Assembly: GCA_039621445.1 (NCBI GenBank)
Contig: CP154956.1
Location: forward strand, 40,016,553 to 40,080,552
Direction of reading: 5' to 3'
Length of the DNA stretch: 64,000 nt
From: Euglena gracilis
Lineage: Eukaryota > Euglenida > Euglenophyceae > Euglenales
Of this stretch, positions 35,690 through 47,059 are shown piece by piece. The notes beneath the pieces were generated by a model that was given only the letters and a program-made list of their open reading frames with translations, did not search any database and was not told where the DNA came from. The position numbers and the translations under genes were made by a program. Each line of letters begins with the position of its first letter. Position 1 is the stretch's first letter.

Positions 35690-35818
35690 CCTGTAGTTTT
35701 TGCCGACTCGTTCTGGCGGACTGAATACATGGGTATGGCACGAGCAGATAAAAGCAAGAGTTTCCAAAGGGCTGCCTTTTGGCGATTGTTCAAAGGGCAT
35801 ATGGAGATTGGAAAATGA
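35690..35818 (+). CDS. Exon candidate ending in a stop
   Basis: It reads VVFADSFWRTEYMGMARADK and SKSFQRAAFWRLFKGHMEIG, then a stop at 35816. Possible terminal exon. The next block, near 36020-36180 (VINGGFVRYGSWMGYSLGM), is weaker. Confidence 0.35.
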   Translation, partial: PVVFADSFWRTEYMGMARADKSKSFQRAAFWRLFKGHMEIGK

Positions 35819-36179
35819 TTCACAATCCATTCTGAATATGCTTCCAATGTGCTTATTTGAAGAGACTTAATGGTTTCCCATTGTATTTTTATTTACGTGA
35901 GTGTTTATTGTTGTTTTTTTTGCTCTCGTGTTAACTGCTGCCTGAGTGAGTACTTGCCTGCCCCTCCCCCTTGTTCTCCCCCAAACCCTCTCTTTGTCAT
36001 GTCTCCATCCATTCGATCGACAACAGACTGGGATGCAAATGCCAACCACAAAGACAGTCATAAATGGAGGGTTTGTGAGGTATGGATCGTGGATGGGTTA
36101 CTCTTTAGGCATGCCTGATGTTGGTTTTATTGTATTTAAAATGCTCGAAAACATGTGGCAAGGGCAAGGGAGGGTCGGA

Positions 36180-37600
36180 AGGTCATTGCCGATTCATTCT
36201 TGACCCCAGTGGACAATTTGGATATTGACCCCCCCCCCTGCTGCTCCGGGGCCCTCCTGTGCCTTCCAATGTGTTGCACAACAATTGCCCAAGGGTTCTG
36301 GATTTGGTACACGGAAGTTTTTTAGGGAGTTGTGTTTTCTTATGATGATTTGGACAAGCATCCTCCGCCAACCCACCCGGGGGGTGACGATCGTCACCCC
36401 CAGCCACCGGAGCCCCCCCGTCGCTGCCCCTCCTCCCGGCCGACGAGGCGCGGCACTGGTGGCCCATCGCCGCAATTTTCCAATTGTAAACGTGCATGAC
36501 GTGAACATTCTGCACTGAGTGTGGCCGCCAACTGGACTTCCAGCCAAGGTTGGGCAGAAGAATGGGAGCTGGTCCACACAGTCAAAAGAGAGCCAGACAG
36601 GGGAGAGAATAACCCCCCCCCCCCTCATATGCCTCAGGTCCATCGGACCCCCCCCGGCCCGGTCATTGCGATCTTTTTGGATAATGATGCTGGTTCCATA
36701 AGCCTCGAAAGCATTGCGTGTTTTTTGAATAAAAAAATTTTTTTTTGCTCTTTCTTTTTCTGAGAGGCTTTGTTTTCGACAATAAAATGGCTGAACGTGC
36801 CAAAAAATGGCCAGAGGCTGGGGTCCCCTGAAAAATGGTTACAAATAACCCAAAAATGGCCAAATTTACGTAAATGGCCTAAATTGTGCAAACACAGTCA
36901 GATTTTGTTCAAGTGGCCTAAAGGTTGGCAAACAATTGCCAAGATTGGCTGAGGTTGCTGAAATCAGGTCAACAGGAAATCAGGAAAACAGGTCAGGGGA
37001 TATACCTGTTTATGGGCGATTATTTTGCCGTCCTGATGTCTAGCGCCCTCCCCCCCCCCTGCTCGGAGACGAACAATGGTAGCAGCGAAAATGGAGATAA
37101 TCTCTTGATATGTGCAGCAGACTGCAGAATGCCTCTTCCATGTTCGCATCTTTGTTTCTTTCAGCTTTCCGATCTCCCACTGTTTTTTTTACGTTTTTTG
37201 CCTTTTTTTGCTGTGCGTTTGTTTATGGCAACGCAGCAGCCCCCCCCCCCCGTCCCCCCTTTGTTTGTCGTGCTTCCCCTTTTTGCCCCCTGACCCCTCT
37301 CCAAACAATGAGGAGAATACCAAATTTTGATGCACCACCGAAGAAAACATGAAGATGGCATATATGTATGTGCACATAGTATGTATATTTTTGATGGTTG
37401 AGAGCTGTCAACCCCCACCCCCCAGACAGTTCCTCATCATTAACCTCTTTGCCCCCTGCCAAGTCATAGATCAGTCTCCAACGTTTTGCTTTCACAGCCA
37501 ATCTGGTGACACAGAATCTTTGAATGTTATGACTATTTTAGTATGAAACCCCCCCCGCCATATGTATACGGGGGGCGTCGGATGATGGCGGGGTAATCCC
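36180..37600. other. Mostly non-coding stretch
   Basis: A weak island near 36420-36500 (LPLLPADEARHWWPIAAI) is the only protein-like part. The rest has C/G runs, T-rich segments and short AAATGGCC phrases near 36790-36900. Confidence 0.4.
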
Positions 37601-37769
37601 CCGCGGTAAGGGGCACGGCAAGGGGATCCCCCACGGTGGAGCACGTTTGTTGTGTGTTTTCGCCAGACAGCCCCCCACTGTCTGGCTGGGCTGCGGCTGC
37701 CTGCCAAGCGGCCAGCCCCTCATCCCAGTGACCCCCGTCTCCCCCCCCCCCACCGTCTCCTCGCACCAG

Positions 37770-37985
37770 GGATGTATGGGAAGCCCTTTGGTTTTGAGGT
37801 CGGTGGTGGGAGTCCTGCCCCCCCCCCTCCTGGGGGAAGATGGTTGGAGGAGGGTCTGTTCCACCGCCGCAGATGTTGGGAGGGGGGGGGGGTCCGGACC
37901 CACCCTACTCCACCTTAACCAAGAGCCAAAATCATGAAAAGTTTTCTTCTGGTGCTGCGCAATGATGGCGAAATTTTTCTTTCCC
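37770..37985. repeat. Dispersed repeat family F2, copy 2
   Basis: It is the partner of 18180-18480, in the same orientation. Confidence 0.55.
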
Positions 37986-38500
37986 TTCAAACTTTACATA
38001 TTTCCTCATGCATTATTTAGCATTTCTCTAGTTCTTGAACACTTTGACGATTTTTCAACATTGAACATCTTTTTTTTGTTGTGCAAATTATTATGAAAAT
38101 ACACATTTTTTTAAAAAAAAATGCCCTAAAATGGATGGTTTTTTTCAAATACTCCATAAAATTTTCGTTCACCAGATCCCAGAAGGCTTTCCCCTCATTT
38201 TTAAGATGAAATCTGGAGGAAATACTGAGTTTTTCTTCCCTTGAACATGGAAAAAGGCTATCAAACATCAGTTGAATCCTAATAAAATACAAATATTTTT
38301 GTCTGTCAAATTCGCCAATGTCTTTGTGCCAAAATCCTCGCACCTTCATACCCATCATTTTCGTCAATATGTCACAGTAATTGCCTCCAAATCAAATGCA
38401 CCCATAAGAATTGATGAAACAAGAAAAAAATGAAAAATTTAATTCAAGAAATAAAAGGTTTGTCTCTTGTTGGTTTTATAAAAAAAATACATTTGCAATG

Positions 38501-38668
38501 CAAATTTAAAAGTTTTCCTACGTGCTCATCCCTGCTTGCCTTTTGCATTGAAACGTACACAAAACTCATTTCTGTTTTTCTCAATACCAACATTTACAAA
38601 TACAAATACAAATTTTAAAAGTTTTCCTATGTGCTCATGCCAGCTTGCTTTTTTTCATTTTAACGTAC
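38501..38668. repeat. Local 110-bp tandem duplication, second copy holding a MITE
   Basis: AAAAGTTTTCCTA(C/T)GTGCTCAT starts both copies (38509 and 38617). Copy 1 continues through AACGTACACAAAA without a break; copy 2 is split after AACGTAC by the MITE at 38669-39079 and resumes at 39080 with TACACAAAATCATTTCTG. Confidence 0.8.
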
Positions 38669-39079
38669 CCCCCCCCTATATCCAACGACCCCCCTATGTC
38701 CAATGACCACCCCCCCGGTCAGAGGACACCTTTTCGGAGGTTTGACCAAATTTTTGGTCCCGGCGTGAAGCGCCGGGACGAAAAATTTCACCCAAAATTT
38801 GCCAAAAATTTGGCCAAAATGCCATTTTTGACACTTTTTGGACAAAAATTTGTCAAAATTGCCCAAAATTTTCGGCGCGAAGCGCCGGAAGGGAAAATTT
38901 GGGCATTTTTTGGGTGGGTAGGGACCCGGGTACCCACCAATTTTCTTTTGACCCCATGTCCAACGACCACCCCCCCGGTCAGAGGACACCTTTTTGGTCA
39001 TTACCCTATGTCCAACGACCACCCCCCCCCCCCCCCCCGGTCAGAGGACAGAGGTTACCGGTCATTGGACATGGGGGGG
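38669..39079. mobile_element. MITE family M1, copy with an empty site beside it
   Basis: It starts with a C run and TATATCCAACGACC and ends GGTCATTGGACATGGGGGGG. TAC, or GTAC if the last G is shared, is duplicated at 38666-38668 and 39080-39082. It carries GGCGTGAAGCGCC and GGCGCGAAGCGCC hairpins and an extra GGTCAGAGGACA repeat relative to the 23121 copy. A 3-bp duplication would fit CACTA or Harbinger-like groups, but the end sequence fits neither clearly. Confidence 0.8.
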
Positions 39080-39823
39080 TACACAAAATCATTTCTGTTT
39101 TTTCTCAACACCAACTGAAATGCAAAGATCTGTTTTCCCCCATCCACAATTTTATTTCAAACGCTTTGAGTCCTCTGATAAATTTTGTGTTATGCTTGCT
39201 TCATTTTCCACACCAGGCTGGTGGGAGGGGGAGGACCTCCCCCCGAGGGTCTTGAAAAGAAGCCTGATCATAAGGCGTATCGTGAAAAGCATCGGAACAA
39301 AAGGGGCATGTGTTTTCTTGGACTAGTTTTTTTGAAATTGATTTTTTTTTTGCATTTTAGAGATTTCGGACATTCTCCTGTATGTGGGAGAGTGCGCAGT
39401 ATGACAAGAAAATCCGGATCCTTTGAACATATTTTTACAGGTATCTTCACCTTCGGCCGGCTCCAAACCAAAAAAATTCCTAGTTCTTGTGTCCGACCCC
39501 CCCTTCCGGGCTTTCCATTTATCCTTGCCCTGCATTCTTCCGCCAAAAGGCGAGCACTGTGCCCTCTCCTCTGTCGGTCCTGGGCATGCATACCAGAGCT
39601 GTCTGTCAGACAAGGGTGTCCAGGTGGGCCACAATGAATGAAAGATGTTCTGGTTTTCCCAGTCACAGTCCCCTTGTTTTTATTTTCCAATCCTTGGACG
39701 GGGGTCATCAACTTGGCTGGTGCCAACACCCTGGGGGGGGGGGGCAGACTTCCTTATTTTTGTTTCAAGGAAGGTCGGTCAGACGAACCTCCTGGGGCAC
39801 CACAATCAGGCAGGAGGGGGAAG

Positions 39824-39956
<133 letters not shown>

Positions 39957-40649
39957 AAGTGCCCTGGTTTTCTTCATGGGCACCTTTCCTGGGTTAGACC
40001 CAGCAGGGGGCCCGACTCGAAGAGCTGTCGGATGGGGGTGTCAGCCAAATCACCCCCATCCCTCGTTCGCATTTTACATTGAATGGGGTTCGCCTGGATT
40101 TGAAATGGGTGCGCAACAACACCTGCATCACCTTCGCCAACGTGGCCAACCCCTGTCTGCCATTCAGATGAAGCTAGGAAGGTCCATTTATGTTTTGGGT
40201 GGACTCGGCCCACTGCAGTGCAGTGCTCTCCGGATGAGGTTCTCATTTGGAGCGTCCCGTGCTGCGGTGGGGAAAGTCTCCCCTCCCTCTTCCTCAGCAT
40301 CAGTCGTGGTCATCCTAAGCACAAGCAGGGGTTGGCGGGCCTGAGGGAGTAGGTGGGCGGTTCTGGTCCAGGAATAGATGCATTCACAGGTGTCCAGATT
40401 TTTGGGTTGTTTCGGTGGTGGCTGCTCGCCGCCAGGGCCGCCAGGGGCAGGTGCTGACTGAGTGGGGTCTTTCGAGTGGAATTTGGAGTGGAAAGTGAAT
40501 GCACCCAGGTCTGTCTATGCTATGCTTCTTTATGTTTCACACCTGTTTCAGTTCACTAGGTCGTGTGTGACGTTGCATGTGAGGTCATGCTGGTCACACG
40601 TGACCCTCTATAGGGTACGCCAAGCAAGCCGAGTAGACCAGTGACGCTT

Positions 40650-40783
40650 CTGGGGAAGGAGTGCGAGAGGTGGGGCCGGGGCAGCGCAACACCGTGATTG
40701 TGCTACAGCTACCCGGTGTCGGAAAAACCAGCACGTTGCCCCCGGTGACCCCGGAGACCCCCCCGCGAACCTTCCCCCGCGAC
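40650..40783 (+). CDS. Exon candidate
   Basis: It reads VREVGPGQRNTVIVLQLPGV and GKTSTLPPVTPETPPRTFPR. Composition is protein-like and free of C/G runs until 40760. The GKTS is not a true Walker A because the first Gly is absent. Confidence 0.35.
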
Positions 40784-41617
40784 TCATGCACCCCTCATGT
40801 CAAAATGGACATACATCCAAAATATACATCAAATCGGTCCACATAGTGTGCGACACAAAACAAACACAAGCATATGGACCCATGCCACTTCATATCACAA
40901 ACTGTCTGCAAAGTTTTTCTCATCTAAAAATGATGGCCCCCCTTCCTCTCCACCTAGCCTCCAACCTGGGAAATTGTCTTTGAGGAAAATCTTCTTCGTT
41001 CTTAGCTCTGCTTAAAAGTTATTGAAAGCTATTTTCCCGCAATGCCAAGAGCAGCGGTAACCAAAGAATTGGGGTAGGGTGCTTGTACCTCCCATCAACA
41101 TCACATCATGGTGGTTGATCTGCGAGGGGCTGTGTGATATTTACCTGTGCGAGTTTGGGGTGGACCTGTGTAGCACTAGCATGTATTGGATGTGGCCATA
41201 CCCTTTTTTGCTTGTGGTGTTTGGTGGGCGCAGATTTTTCAGAGGTTGTATGCACTCAATCTGCCTTGTTTGTGGATGCCACGCCAGTCAATACAAGCTT
41301 TTTTTGCAACTGGGGATAACTGCGGCCGACCACGGATAATTGTGGACAAGAATTTGGCCTGCAAACAAAGATGGGTCAGGGCAAATCCCTGACATGGGGT
41401 TCAAAGACAACCCAGCAAAGAGTGGTCGACAGTCCTGCAATGACTTGAGAACAAAACAGTGATTTGGCATTCCCCAGAGGTTTGTGGGGTTCTGTTGTTC
41501 TACTGTGTCAAAACTGCAGGGGGGGATGGGGGTGTTTGCTCCCAATTCCACCTCTGAAAGCCCCGGCCCAACCTCCGCATGGCGGAAGGCTCACGTGACC
41601 TGAAACCTGTCAAGCCT

Positions 41618-41757
41618 AGTGAATGCCGCAGCCTTGCAGCCCTCTCCCCCCCGCAGCCCCGCCCCTGACGCCAGCGGCAACCCGGCTGGCACAGGCGGGC
41701 GACGGCAGTTCTCTGCCCTTTCCAGCCCAGCACCGATCGCCGTGCGATACACAGGGT
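41618..41757 (+). CDS. Exon candidate, last of the series
   Basis: It reads NAAALQPSPPRSPAPDASG and GRRQFSALSSPAPIAVRY. The sequence before it (40800-41600) shows nothing I can support. Beyond it the DIRS element begins. Confidence 0.3.
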
Positions 41758-42397
41758 TCCTGCCTTGTATGCACTGTTCTGCCTTTGCCCTATATTTGTG
41801 GTTTTCTGGCTGATGATTTTTGTGCGCATCTTTTCTGTGCTCGATTGAGACATTCCCAGGGTCTTGTTGATGGGCGCTGGAAGAAACCGATCAGGGAGGA
41901 AAGGACACGAAGCGAAAACGTTTGAAGAAGACAGAAAGCCACAGCAACCAAGAAGGGCGCATATTTTCGCATCCCAGTGAGTCGGCCCATTTTTAGGACA
42001 CCAAGTGCAGACGTGGTAATTTCAAACAGGCCGTTTTGACCTCAATTCAACGCGCCAGCTTTCGTGGGGTAATGGGATCACTCGAAAAAGCGAGAAAACA
42101 GTAAATCCAGGCGCTCAGGGCCGACAAGGGAGGAAGGGGCACTGATGGCGAAGCACAAAGACCTTTTGAGGCCATGCCTTGCGCGCCGGCGGTGTTGTTT
42201 GGATGTGTTCGGTACGCTGGGTTAGGAGGTCCCGCTTAGTGCCGCCTCGCCGGAGTTGGCTGACGATGCTGCTCCGGCTTGGCGGCGTGACTTCTTGCCC
42301 CTCGGGGGGTCCCCCCCCCATCTGTCCTCCATGGCCCCCATTTTCTGCTGACCGAGGGCTTTTGAAGACGAATTTTTTACGGGTGGGGGGGTCGTGC

Positions 42398-43175
42398 TCA
42401 CAATGTCTTTGTGCTTCGCCCTCGGTGTCCCTTCCTCCCTTTTCGGTTGCCCTCGAGGGAGTACGAGACACCTCGGGCTCCGCACTTTGCCCTTGTGAGG
42501 CTTGATTGTGCACTAAAATTAGGGGGGCCAAGGGCATTTTCCAGGGCACCTTGGGCACCAAGTCTTTGATGATGGGCAGTGAAAGCCCCCCACCCCCTTC
42601 CACTGGCCAATCTCACAAACTTCTTGGGCAGAAAGGCCCATTTTTTCAGTAAACCAACCCCTGCCCCTCTGGTGGAGTGGGCCGCCCATACTAGGGGGGT
42701 GACCCCATGCTTGGACAAAAATTCTTTTGTGATAGAAGCAATGGTGACTGCACCTATGGCCCTGAAGGGGGGTTTTAATGAAATTAGGAGGGGGCCCCCA
42801 GGTCTCACGAATGAACGCGTTGCAGCAACACAGCACATCATTAAATGAAAGGGGCTTATTTGTTGACATTGGGGTATTGACACAACTCTTTCCCACTTGT
42901 GGAATTTCTGGCCCTTACGTTTAATCTTGATGTAGGGTGCCCTACCTAACACACTGGTGGTTCTAGCCTGGGGCCTGGGCCAGCCCCAGGAGGATTGGGA
43001 GGGGGTCCCAAAATGCACCATACTTCTCCAAATTTTGGTTCCAGAGCCTCTTGTAAGGGGTTAACAGGGTGTGGAATCTCAGCCCACCGAACCCAGTAAT
43101 CAAAAGCATAGCACTGTACGCATTACGGGCTTGGGCCTTGGAAAATTGGAATAATTGAATTAAAGCGTCAGCCAC
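42398..43175 (-). pseudogene. Tyrosine recombinase remainder, broken
   Basis: Downstream of the fusion frame the match continues with ARNAYSAMLLITGFGGLRF, then a deletion of about 40 codons that removes the box with the first catalytic Arg (RLIICWRLLALHRG in the 63-kb copy). It then continues in other frames to AAHSTRGAG (the H-x-x-R box) and GAFTAHHQRLG, where the expected Tyr of HYLRLG is His. Several frame changes are needed. The enzyme cannot be active. Confidence 0.8.
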
Positions 43176-43246
43176 CTGGTCTGTGGTGGCTTCAGGGCTT
43201 CAGGGGGGGGGGGGTACCCCATTTTCTCAAAAATAACCAACAGAAG

Positions 43247-43906
43247 TTAAAAGGCACTTTGATACCGCCTTAAGCTGGGATTTCTCACCAGGAAATCGTT
43301 AATGGTTTCAATTTGTACTTGCTTCCCCTCCAAAATTTTCCTGAGCAAACCATGCATAGTAGGGGCCACCTGAGGGGTGGCATTTACTCCCCCCCCCCCC
43401 TGCAGCTGGTGAACATGCCCATGTAGGGGGTGATTTTCAGGCAGATGGTCCCTGGTACTTTCATCTTCATTTACTGGGGCCACCATGTCGCTGAATCCCA
43501 GTAGGGGGTTACCATCAAAACTTTGGTCTGGGAAAACATCTTTAACCTGGGTAGAAATTTTTGAGTAACTGACCAGGGGGGGTTTGCATAAAGATCCCCC
43601 ATGTTGTCCAGTGGGCATTGTAAGGCATCCACTGCCGTAGTGGCCTGCTAGTGGATGTTGCTTCTGCCCCTTGCGGGGTCTTCTGACCACTGTCTTCCAG
43701 GGTCCGTGGCCATCACTTTGGGGGGTTTGGGTGCTGAAAATATCTGTGGGGTAAATTTCTTTTGGGGAAGGGACAGCCACAGTTCGCCACAGTCGACCCG
43801 CGTCGTCAGGTTGTCCTGCTTCTGCTGCTGCTCCCTCTTGATGTTCTCCAGCGCTGTGCTTATTTGAAGTCGCATCTTTCATTGAAGTCTCTCGAAAATT
43901 GAACAA
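43247..43906 (-). pseudogene. Gag joined in frame to tyrosine recombinase N-terminus
   Basis: This 219-codon frame starts with a gag-type segment holding GHGPWKTVVRRPRKGQ (compare GHGTWTTVVRRTRR near 60170) and then passes into the start of the recombinase region with GFSDMVAPVN, VHQLQGGGG and NDFLVRNPSLRRYQSAF (compare GFDIMVAPIN, VHQLLGGGD and IKNLGNVKRYDSAF near 62540-62780). The deletion that removed RT to methyltransferase kept the frame open. Whether the fusion product is made is unknown. Confidence 0.8.
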
Positions 43907-44174
43907 CTTTTGATTTGAGGTTCTGCACGAGCGTGACTTTCTGGATAGTTAGAATTGATTTATTGTCTTCTTCTTTTCTCAATCGAAGAGGTATTTGATG
44001 TTCCTTTCTTCTGGGTGTCAAAGGGCAAATTAGGAATCATCCAACTCCGGCGAAAAAAGGCACTAAGCGGGACCTCCTAACCCAGCGTACCGAACACATC
44101 CAAACAACACCGCCGGCGAGCAAGGCATGGCCTCACAAGGGCAAAGTGCGGAGCCCGAGGTGTCTGATTGTTCT

Positions 44175-44293
44175 GGTGCGCTGGGTTAGGAGTCCCTGCT
44201 TAGTGCCTTTTTTCGCCAGAGTTGGCTGATTCTTAACTTGCCCTTCGACACCCAGAAGAAAGGAAAAGAGTTCACGAACGAAGAAGAATCGAG
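44175..44293 (+). mobile_element. Left end of a second DIRS element, head-to-head with the first
   Basis: GCGCTGGGTTAGGAG, CTGCTTAGTGCC and TTCGCCAGAGTTGG repeat, in opposite orientation, the terminal repeat at 44041-44092. The leader GCCCTTCGACACCCAGAAG matches the minus-strand element's leader and also the 59.7-kb one. It is interrupted at 44293 by an LTR-flanked insertion and resumes at 45642. Confidence 0.75.
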
Positions 44294-45637
44294 TGTGAGA
44301 TTGGGTCCTCGGCTCAGTGTGTTGTGACAGCCCTTGTCCAATGACACTTGGGGTGACAAATTTCGGGCCCAGGCCAACCTGTAATGTGCAATGCTGGACA
44401 GCCTCCTACTGCCAACTTGGGCTTTTCCACTGGCATTTTCCCACTGCATCACTGGAGTTTCCAAAATATTTCGCACAGCAGGGGAGCAAATCTTGAAGAT
44501 CTTTGCCAATGCCCATGACCAAGTCCAAGCAAACTGATACACTGTTTGCCATAGGCTGCCACTGTAATACAGAATGAAACACAGAATTCCCAGATTAAAA
44601 GTTTGGTCCGAACCTTTTTTTCTGGCAATGCCTAAATCAGAAATCTCTGGAGATTGCTCTTGAAAAGGCTGTCCGCCACACCCCCCCCCCCTTCCTGAAC
44701 AATTGCTGCGCAATTTCCCAGGCATTTGCAGCACAGCGGAAAGACGAGCCATTTAGCCCCTCGCAGAACACGGAGAAGAGACAGACACGCAGAAGACGAA
44801 GACGGAGAAAATGATCAAACCGTGACATTTACTGCCGCAGAACACCACCAGCAGACAGCATCACATCAATGCCAAATCTCCACGGCAGAGGGTTTTATCG
44901 GTTAACCCACAACCCATGGTAATGCTAACAACTGGGATGTCCAAGACACCAAATGAACACCATCTCTTTCTCTAGTACGTGCCTCACGGCTCATCTCGAT
45001 GCTCCACCGGTGCCTGATTCCGTTGTACGTGCCTCACGGCTCATCACCATCTCCAGTTCAATGACAATGACATGCAATCTTCAATGACATCTGCAGCACC
45101 GTACAGTGCAAAGTACTGCCAGCCTCTGCAGCTAGTGGCCCACCAATGACAATGTAACGACAGACCACCCGATCACAATCTGAGTGTCAATCCCCTTCGT
45201 GGCCCAACAGGATCGTTTGTACTGGACAACTCTCATATCAGTTTGTGTGAGATTGGGTTCCACGGCTCAGTGTGTTGTGACAGCCCTTGTCCAATGACAC
45301 TTGGGGTGACAAACTTCGGGCCCAGGCCAACCTGTAATGTGCAATGCTGGACAGCCTCCTACTGCCAACTTGGGCTTTTCCACTGGCATTTTCCCACTGC
45401 ATCACTGGAGTTTCCAAAATCTTTCGCACAGCAGGGGAGCAATTCTTGAAGATCTTTGCCAATGCCCATGACCAAGTCCAAGCAAACTGATACACTGTTT
45501 GCCATAGGCTGCCATTGTAATACAGAATGAAACACAGAATTCCTAGATTAAAAGTTTGGTCTGAACCTTTTTTTCTGGCAATGCCTAATTCAGAAATCTC
45601 TGGAGATTGCTCTTGAAAAGGCTGTCCGCCACACACA
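44294..45637 (+). mobile_element. LTR-flanked non-coding element T3, CGAG target duplication
   Basis: Direct repeats 44294-44680 and 45246-45637 start TGTGAGATTGGG and end in CCACA or CCACACACA, so TG to CA. CGAG is duplicated at 44290-44293 and 45638-45641. The internal 565 bases hold no coding frame and carry GTACGTGCCTCACGG twice (about 44975 and 45029). Small size with LTRs fits a TRIM-type element mobilised by another retroelement. Confidence 0.8.
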
Positions 45638-45746
45638 CGAGAAATGAAGTCAATATCAATTCAATTTCCAGAAGGGCACGAACCAGACGAGTATCAATTG
45701 AAAAGCCAATTATCAAAATTCCATCTGGACGTCAATTAACAATGCA

Positions 45747-46133
45747 GTGGAAAAGAAATTTGAAGTTTATGGCCGCAGACGTCCTGTAGCCGTGGCCGCA
45801 GCAGCTGGAAAATTCGGAGATGCGGTCGACACGCGGAAAACCGTCGCCGTTCATCCCCCCCAGACCCCCACCCCAGAAATTTCCAAGAACCCCCCCCCCC
45901 AAAGATGGCCACGCTCCTTGGACCACTGTAGCCAGAAGGCCCAGAAAAACGAAGTCAGCCCTTGGTGGGCAAAGGATGGGCCATGGGGGCCCAAAATGCC
46001 TGCGAAAGAGACATTCAAGGCCCACAGATTAGGGGCATCTCCCCCAAAGGCGCCCACCCAGTCTGTCCCGTGGTACAGGTATATGCCAGGGGGCCACGAC
46101 CCAACGGCCCAGCAATCAACTCATGAGGATTGA
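45747..46133 (+). pseudogene. DIRS gag fragment
   Basis: The second frame within it reads DGHAPWTTVARRPRKTK, the conserved gag motif of the two other DIRS copies. The overlapping 128-codon frame is a different reading of the same bases. It continues the DIRS element whose left end is at 44175-44293 and ends in rearranged sequence. Confidence 0.65.
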
Positions 46134-46455
46134 CTGAACAGAAAAAACAGAATTTACAGTGTGCAGCGCGCGCGCTCAGTCCTAATTTATCTGAAAGGTA
46201 GGGACATGTCCAATGCCATACCCATCTTCTTGCCAAATTGTTTACAGGCGACTGTTTTGGAGATTTGAGTTTTGTGCTGTGGCTGAAGTTGGAAAATTTG
46301 AAGTGGAAGTTGCCTGCCAATGGGTAGGAGGGCGAAGCCCAAGGCAAAGGCAAAACCAAAGGCGAAGCCGAAGCCAGCCAAACAGGGGGCCCGGGGTCGG
46401 GCGGCAGAAAAGGTGTGGACTGCGAAGAGAGCCCCCACCCCGGCGCCGCCCAGTG
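46026..46455. repeat. Three-part segment, reference order A-B-C
   Basis: Part A (46026-46053, GATTAGGGGCATCTCCCCC), part B (46057-46253, GTCTGTCCCGTGG to TTACAGGCGACT) and part C (46254-46452, GTTTTGGAGATTTGAG to CCCCGGCGCCGCC) follow one another. The same parts occur in another order and orientation at 49347-49770. Within C a Lys/Ala/Pro-rich frame (46320-46520, KPKAKAKPKAKPKPAKQGAR) could be a basic tail of a retroelement protein, but this is uncertain. Confidence 0.7.
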
Positions 46456-46539
46456 GCCGAACCGAAGAGGCGGCCCGGGTAACGGGCGAAGAGTCCGCCC
46501 CGCCAGCCCCCCCTATTTAGAGTTGGCCTGCATTTTGGG

Positions 46540-46800
46540 GTTCCCCTCCTGGTGGGTTACGACCCCAGGTTGGGGGTGATGCGGGTTTTTGGGATTTTCG
46601 AGTGACAAATGACCCATCTGGTGTGTTTCGACCCCAGGTGGGGGGGTACATGTTTCGTATGTTGAATGTGACAAATGACCCATCTGGTGTGTTTCGACCC
46701 AGGTGGGGGGGGGGTACGTTACCGTTTTCAGAATGAGATGAGATGACCCATCTGGTGTGTTTCGGCCCCAGGTGGGGGGGTACATTACGGTTTTTTGACC
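46540..46800. repeat. About 67-bp tandem repeat
   Basis: CATCTGGTGTGTTTCG, CCCAGGT, a G run and GTACRTTA-like ends recur at 46615, 46681 and about 46749, with an earlier diverged unit at 46551. Confidence 0.75.
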
Positions 46801-47059
46801 CCTGGTGAGTTACGACCCCAGAGGATGCCTGGCACGGTGACGTTGTTGGTTTGATGGTCGAGGGTGTCCAGTCCTCCCCCTCGGCTGTAATCCCCTGGTG
46901 GGAATGTTGGAGGCCTGCCCTGGAAGTGGTGGGTTTGTTTTGACTGTTCACGTTTCCACATTGGACATTTCCATATTTTGACTTTGGACCACGATCGTTG
47001 CCTTATCGCCTTTGTTTTTTAGCCTGGAACCCAGTGAGTCTCGACCCTGGGGGTGGAAG

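Larger units (their letters stand above)
42118..44164 (-). mobile_element. DIRS-type retroelement, internally deleted
   Basis: Terminal inverted repeats are at 42168-42259 and 44041-44134. The internal complementary region at 42405-42501 pairs with both outer ends: 42467-42501 is the exact complement of 44130-44164, and 42405-42446 matches the outer left end at 42121-42165. This is the textbook DIRS layout. Read on the minus strand it carries gag, then tyrosine recombinase; RT, RNase H and methyltransferase (about 2 kb in the 59.6-kb relative) are missing. It is non-autonomous and its recombinase is broken. Confidence 0.85.

Noticed and set aside
40650-40783. P-loop NTPase suggested by LPGVGKTS
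   Set aside because: The first Gly of GxxxxGK(T/S) is missing and no Walker B follows; treated only as an exon candidate.
46513-46951. Minus-strand frames with ETHQMGHLS repeats
   Set aside because: They follow the 67-bp tandem repeat and lack any other support.
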